Source of the DNA: Chaenocephalus aceratus
Taxonomy: Eukaryota; Chordata; Actinopteri; Perciformes; Channichthyidae
Direction: 5' to 3'
Length of the DNA stretch: 64,000 bases
NCBI GenBank assembly: GCA_023974075.1
Contig: CM043793.1
Location: forward strand, 2,454,501-2,518,500
Part shown: positions 59,088-64,000 of the stretch, in pieces
Layout: every line of letters starts with the position of its first letter
Position numbering within the stretch: position 1 is the first letter of the stretch
Translations under genes and position numbers: made by a program
Notes under the pieces: generated by a model
The model's input: the letters and a program-made list of their open reading frames with translations, nothing else
What the model was told of the DNA's origin: nothing
The model's database searches: none

Positions 59088-59329
59088 TAGGCCTGTCGCA
59101 ATAAACAATTAAACGACTTATCGTACGATAAATAAAATGAACTCGATAAATTGCCATTTACATGAGGATGTGACTAGCAGTTTGAAAGGATGTACTTGAA
59201 TTATTATTATATATTCTCATCATGTCAGTGGTCTAAAATGGTCATACCACGGTGCCGACAATATTCTCGTTTATCGCAATAATTTCCGGGGAAATGTATC
59301 CAACAAAATTAATTATCGTGAGAGGCCTA
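59088..59329. mobile_element. MITE, about 242 bp
   Basis: The ends are TAGGCCTGTCGCAATAAAC and ...TTAATTATCGTGAGAGGCCTA, with mirrored 'ttatcg' motifs internally. The flanking 8-mers do not match convincingly, so age or rearrangement is likely. hAT affinity is suggested by the TAGG start only. Confidence 0.65.
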
Positions 59330-59489
59330 TACATGAAACACACACACAAACAAATGTACAGACTTACTCCAAACTGCCAAATATATTAATTAACACACTC
59401 TCACTCTCATATACTCTTTGACTCTATTTTGGCCTAGAAGCAGCAGACTTTTACTTCTCTTAGATCTGCGCATGCGCAATACAGGTCGG

Positions 59490-60015
59490 GGATTGACCAA
59501 GCGACAAACTCTGGGGAACAGCCGGGACGCCAATACGGAAGTGCCAGACACTGCAGTTCATACATGGGCCGCTAAGGACTGGCTGCAGAAAGGAGCAATT
59601 TCCATAGACCCCCATGTTAAAATGCCCAACTTTACAGCAGAAAAAAACATGTTTCTACCCATGGATGCAATAAATATTATGATCGATTCCACCTTCATTA
59701 TTATGAATCTGTAAGTGAATTGTTTTCTAACACGACCCTTTTATTTATATTAGGTCTTAAAGTTTTTGCATAAATTAGGGCGTGGTCACGTTGATGGACA
59801 CGTACATGCCTCACTGTCAGCTAACAGCAACTTGTCCACTCTGCTAGGCTACAACCATAGAGGCTACAACGTTAGTTAGTCATAGTACTGTACTTGACCC
59901 TTTAGCTTTAGCCGTGTTCGTGGTGATTGTGCCTTTTAGGGAATATTGTTACCAGACAATTAAAATGTCGTGCTGTGCGCTTGAATGTACTAACAGAACT
60001 TCCAAGAAGTGTTGA
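59490..60015. repeat. Dispersed repeat, second copy of 5.6-6.3 kb
   Basis: It reads 'cgccaatacggaagtgccag', 'caacttgtccactctgctag' and 'gtgccttttagggaatattg' in the opposite orientation to the first copy, without the LINE tail that interrupts that one. It is non-coding. Confidence 0.65.
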
Positions 60016-61112
60016 TTTCTATCAACACGTAATGTTGTATCGATGTATATAGAGATGTAGGCCTACTACAGCAAAAGTATTCTCCGTCGGGACTTCCTGC
60101 AACAACACCACGCCGTTATCTTGGTTCTGATTGGCCAGAAGACATTATCAAAGATGTTCTATTGAGAAGACGATCACTACGTGACAAAAGTTTTCAAAAC
60201 CGTTTCTAGTCTTCGGTATTTCCAGACAACGAGACAAGTGGCTACTGAAATCAATCTTACTAACTGCTGTCTGTGCAATTTACTCCGCGCGAGTTGGCGG
60301 ACTTTATTTTGCTTACTTTAACATCATTTTTCATGGTGGGGCTAAGCCAGCGTTTCTCAAAGTGTGGGGCACATTTTTTTTTCACACTGGTGGAATACCA
60401 AAACAACGGCCCGCCCGGGGTGCAAAACGCATCAATGAAAACGACCCTCTACCACACAAAACAACACCTGTAGATAACCCAATTTGTGTTCTTTGAAATT
60501 GAAAAGGATATTGCATTGTGTTTGTTACTTTCGTTGCAGTTGTATGTCTTAAGTGTAATTTGGCATGCTTTTATTTTGAAGGCGAGTTTACGCTGTTGAC
60601 AGTTGTTGTTGCTATGGAAACAAGAAACGTTTCACAGCGGGCGGAACTTGTCATAAAGTCCGCAATAATAAAGCCCACCCATTTAGAGGGAAGATATGAT
60701 TGGTCAATTGTACTGTCATTTGACATTACTCTCTCGTTCAGTTACTATAGCGACCCTCTGTGAGTTCACTGCTGGACGTCCAATCAGCTCCTGTCTTCAC
60801 CTTGCAGAGAGGAGCTTCTTTCATTTAACCCTTCACATTCAAACAGAAACTGAATAGGCAGATTCAAAGGATTTATTTCTTTGGAAATGTTATTTGAAAT
60901 ACAATTTAAATCAAGTTATTTTTGGTAAAACTAATGACAAATATTACTAAAAACATATTTTTTAAAAATATATAAAGAAAAATATCATTTGTTTTAATGT
61001 TTTTAAATATTATTTTGTAGAATATCTTAGGCCATCAGAGACAGGCTCACCACTGGTAAAAAATCTCTCATACACACGTGAAACGCTCTCACAGACACAC
61101 ACAACAGCGTTG

Positions 61113-61811
61113 CAGTCGGGAAGAAAAGCAATGTGGAGCGAGAGAGAGAGCGAGAGAGAGAGCACACCTTTATCTATTTAATAAAGTTGTAAAAAATAAA
61201 GTAAGAAATCATTCCAATGTGTACTATAGGACAGTAAAAAGTTTAAAAGGGGAGGGATTAGTCAAATATGCATAAATAAAAAGAAAGTGCTAACTAGGTA
61301 ACATAAGATAAGAATAAACAAGTTTAAATGATTTGTTGTGATCATATTCTAAAGATATTTGGATTATTGAAAAGTATACAGCTCCCTTTCATCTGAGTGT
61401 TGAGAGCTGTATCCATAAATTCATGTTGGGCTCAAAGTAGGGCTGCTCGATTATGGCAAAAATCATAATCTCGATTATTTGGGTCAATAATTGATATCAC
61501 GATTATTACTATACACACATGCATTCCCAAACATCTGGACTACCTATGTTGCAAATGTATTATCTTTTCAATTTACACACGGCATCTATTGCACGTCTGT
61601 CCGTCCTGGGAGAGGGATCCCTCCTCTGTTGCTCTCCCTGAGGTTTCTCCCATTTTTCCCTTTAAACTGGGTTTTCTTTGGAAGTTTTTCCTTGTACGAT
61701 GTGAGGGTCTAAGGACAGAGGGTGTCGTATTGTCATACTGATATTCTGTACACACTGTGAAGACCACTGAGACAAATGTAACATTTGTGATATTGGGCTA
61801 TATAAATAAAC

Positions 61812-61850
<39 letters not shown>

Positions 61851-62272
61851 AAAAACGATTAACCATTTACTTTGAAAAACATCAATTTATTGAAGAAAAT
61901 TATTTGAAAAGTATGTTTTTAACAGTTGATTACCCTGAACTTGAAGTATAATTCAACTGAAAAACCTATTTAAAAAAAAAAAAAAAATCGTTTTATTTAG
62001 ATTATGTTGTTTTCATAATCGTTGCAAGCCAAAATCGTAATTGCGATTAAAATACGATTTAATTGAGCAGCCCTAACTCAAAGTGCACCAGATTGATGCA
62101 TTTAACTTCAACATTTAAAAAAAAATCTTCCTGGGGGTGCATGCCCCCGGACCCTGAGGATGTGACGTCCACCACCAAATAAAGCAGGTTAAAATAATTA
62201 AATTGCATACATGTTATTTTAGTAAATACTGAAAACGGGTCCCACAGACCCAAACAGCACTCAAAGGTTAAA
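61113..62272. repeat. Long repeat, copy B (inverted copy of 54.9-55.7 kb)
   Basis: It is the reverse complement of 54,881-55,688 with a roughly 350-bp LINE tail inserted at about 61,500-61,850. It includes the same hAT MITE (TAGGGCTGCTCGATTA at 61,438, inverted end near 62,073). It lies inside the hAT element 60,348-62,536. A (GA)n run is at 61,140-61,165. Confidence 0.85.
61500..61852 (+). mobile_element. LINE 3' tail with (ATTG)n
   Basis: The stretch from about 'ctatacacacatgcattccc' through 'tgatattgggctatataaat' to (GATT)n interrupts repeat B relative to repeat A. This 3' UTR type with a short tandem tail marks a truncated non-LTR retrotransposon common in fish; clade not assigned. Confidence 0.75.
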
Positions 62273-62536
62273 GGTAGCATATAATAATGTTAAAATGTGC
62301 TAAATATATACACTGCAAAAAAACAAAAAAGAGGAGTAAAAGTAGCCCCCGACTTGTTTTATTTTTTTAAAGTAGCCCTCATCCTAAAAAAGGTTGGAGA
62401 CCCCTGTTATAGAACGATACATTTGACAATTTTAAGCTTGGCCTACCATTTTATTGGAGCGATGAGGAACAGGTGGGGCTTGAAAAGGCCCACCTGTTCA
62501 AAGTGGGGAATGACAGAAAAAGTTTGAGAACCACTG

Positions 62537-63064
62537 GGCTAAGCCATTTCTTGGTATGGCTGTAGCCTACCCCAGCCAAAAATAACCAACCAAAAACGAT
62601 CGCCGGTTCATCTTGTTTTTGGCGTGAGAATAGTTTTGGGCAGCGTGAGAGCGTGAGATTGAGAGTGAAAGCCTGTGTCACACGCCAGATGCATGAGAGT
62701 TGGCAACCCTTTATCTGCATGTATGTGTAGGTATTGCTTTTATTATGATAATAGGCAGCATTGTATGACTTCTTGAACTGGTTTACCTGCATGTATAGTG
62801 TAGGTATTCCTTTTATTATGATAATAGGCTAAGCCAGGTAGTATTGTGTGAGTCAAGTGTACAATGTAAATAGGATTCAGATGCTTGTTGCATCGGGACA
62901 CCTGGAAGGGAGTAGTGCATGCATTCCTTTTAGTATGATAATAGGCTTAGCCAGACAGAATGAACACTTGTCCCACCACCCTATCTATTCCTTCAGGTAA
63001 TCTGTTACAATATAATAAGCATATATTATTGATACATATTTATTAATTACTTTTTCCATTTCAG
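62537..63064. repeat. Imperfect repeats upstream of the piggyBac-like ORF
   Basis: Variants of 'attccttttagtatgataat' + 'aggc(tta)gccagacag' occur at about 62,733, 62,807 and 62,930, with a fourth at 58,795. They look like a degraded tandem array that was split by the hAT element. A splice acceptor (tttttccatttcag) closes the stretch. Confidence 0.55.
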
Positions 63065-63065
63065 A

Positions 63066-64000
63066 ATGCCACCAGCAAAGAGATGTCCTCGATTCAGTGT
63101 GCAGGATGTGATTGCCGCCATCCAAGACGGAGAAAGTGATTTTGAGATGGAATCAGAGGACAGTGACACTGCTACGAGTGAAGAAGAGGCAGATGATAAT
63201 GTCTGTGGACAAGTGGACAAAGTAAACCAACAACCCAATGACCGCCCAGTCAGTGATTATGTGGACATCGAGCCCCAACCACATGACAGGTATCGCTGGC
63301 TGAAAAAAGATTTTATCAGTCCCAATACTGATTTTGCTGGTCCAGATATCACAGAGAATGTCATTTCCCTCCACACACCACTGGAGTACTTCCAGAAGTT
63401 TGTGTCAAAAGGCATGATTCAGGCTTTGGTAACCAACACAAATGAGTACAGCTTTCAAAAGAATGGAACATCCATCAACACAAATACAAAGGAAATTGAG
63501 AAACTGATTGGCATGTACCTGAAGATGGGCCTAGTACAAATGTCTGGAGTCCGTATGTATTGGGAGACAGACCACACGGTATTCCCCTGTTTCTGATGTG
63601 ATGGCACGCAACAGATTCCAATATCTGTTGACATCGTTACATTTTGTAAACAACTTGACAGTGTCAGAGATGGAAAAGAAAGACAAACTCTGGAAAGTCA
63701 GACCCTGGCTTGATACATTCAGAGAGAAATGCCTGCAGGTGGTACCAGAAGAACACAACTCTGTGAGTGAGATGGTGATTCCTTTCAAGGGGAAATTCAG
63801 TAGTATTAAGCAATACATGCGAGGCAAGCCAAACCCATGGGGGTTCAAAGTGTGGGTGAGAACTGGAGTCTCTGGCATGATCTGTGACTTTGATGTGTAC
63901 CAAGGCAGTGTCAATGGGATACGAGCCAAGTCTGAACTTGGATTGTCAGGTGATGTTGTGATGAAGCTTGCCTCCAGGCTTCCAGAAGGCCAGAACTACA
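63066..64000 (+). pseudogene. piggyBac-like (PGBD) transposase, frameshifted, runs off window
   Basis: Translation begins one base after a strong acceptor (63,063-63,064), implying a 5' UTR intron. The acidic N-terminus (MPPAKRCPRFSVQDVIAA, SEDSDTATSEEEADD) is typical of PGBD proteins. HTPLEYFQKFVSKGMIQALV and EIEKLIGMYLKMGLVQMSGV match the piggyBac core. At about 63,575 one extra C breaks the frame and gives a stop at 63,594-63,596; the next frame continues with YSPVSDVMARNRFQYLLTSL and EMVIPFKGKFSSIKQYMRGK. The first catalytic Asp, normally in a DE pair before M(I/V)PFKG, is Ser here (SVSEM). So it cannot be an active transposase as it stands; one sequencing error could restore the frame but not the Asp. 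The 3' part is missing. Confidence 0.85.

Larger units (their letters stand above)
60348..62536. mobile_element. hAT-type element, 2.19 kb, carrying repeat B
   Basis: The ends CAGCGTTTCTCAAAGTGTGG and ...AAAGTTTGAGAACCACTG are inverted, and the flanks are a perfect 8-bp duplication ggctaagc (60,340-60,347 and 62,537-62,544). No transposase is encoded. Most of its cargo is repeat B. The end of another MITE ('aaaggttggagacccctg', about 62,388-62,405) is also inside. Confidence 0.87.

Overview
This is vertebrate nuclear DNA, almost certainly from a teleost fish. It has intron-split genes with GT-AG junctions, long CA/GT microsatellites, and retroelements typical of fish genomes: L2, Rex3-like, L1, a chromodomain Ty3/Gypsy element, Tc1, Harbinger, piggyBac and many hAT relatives. 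Three cellular genes can be supported; most of the remainder is layered transposon debris.

Region by region: (1) 1-14,100 holds no cellular gene that I can see. It is a mosaic of small DNA transposons (hAT-type elements with 8-bp target duplications at 55, 1550, 4028 and 6387, and a long-TIR element at 3090), plus an antisense L2 LINE (8,305-11,830). (2) 14,113-20,246 is a complete but broken minus-strand chromodomain Gypsy retrotransposon with two LTRs and a 5-bp duplication; a Harbinger derivative (15,336-16,016) sits in its integrase. (3) 20,733-32,743 is one L1 insertion bounded by a 15-bp duplication. It contains a Rex3-like copy in its A-rich tail, a Tc1 transposon that is itself split by another LINE, which is in turn split by a TIR element, and a solo LTR. 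(4) 34,218-47,523 is NUDT18 (minus strand, six coding exons, about 335 aa, apparently intact). Its introns are full of transposons, including a 5-kb long-inverted-repeat element. (5) 50,287-50,535 is SDHAF1 (plus strand), head to head with NUDT18 across a probable shared promoter. (6) 52,359-57,284 is a three-exon gene for a 106-aa protein I do not recognise. (7) 57.7-64 kb is repeat-rich and ends in a piggyBac-like transposase with a 5' intron, a frameshift and a substituted first catalytic aspartate; it runs off the window.

How the parts relate: NUDT18 (nucleotide-pool sanitising) and SDHAF1 (complex II assembly) are housekeeping-type genes that appear to share a promoter. Transposons and a microsatellite lie very close to three NUDT18 splice acceptors: a (UG)n tract 10 nt from exon 2, a 5-kb element 48 nt from exon 3, and a MITE whose target duplication repeats the predicted branch point of exon 6. 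These junctions are the most functionally suggestive part of the window. I found no convincing evidence of a wholly new multi-gene system.
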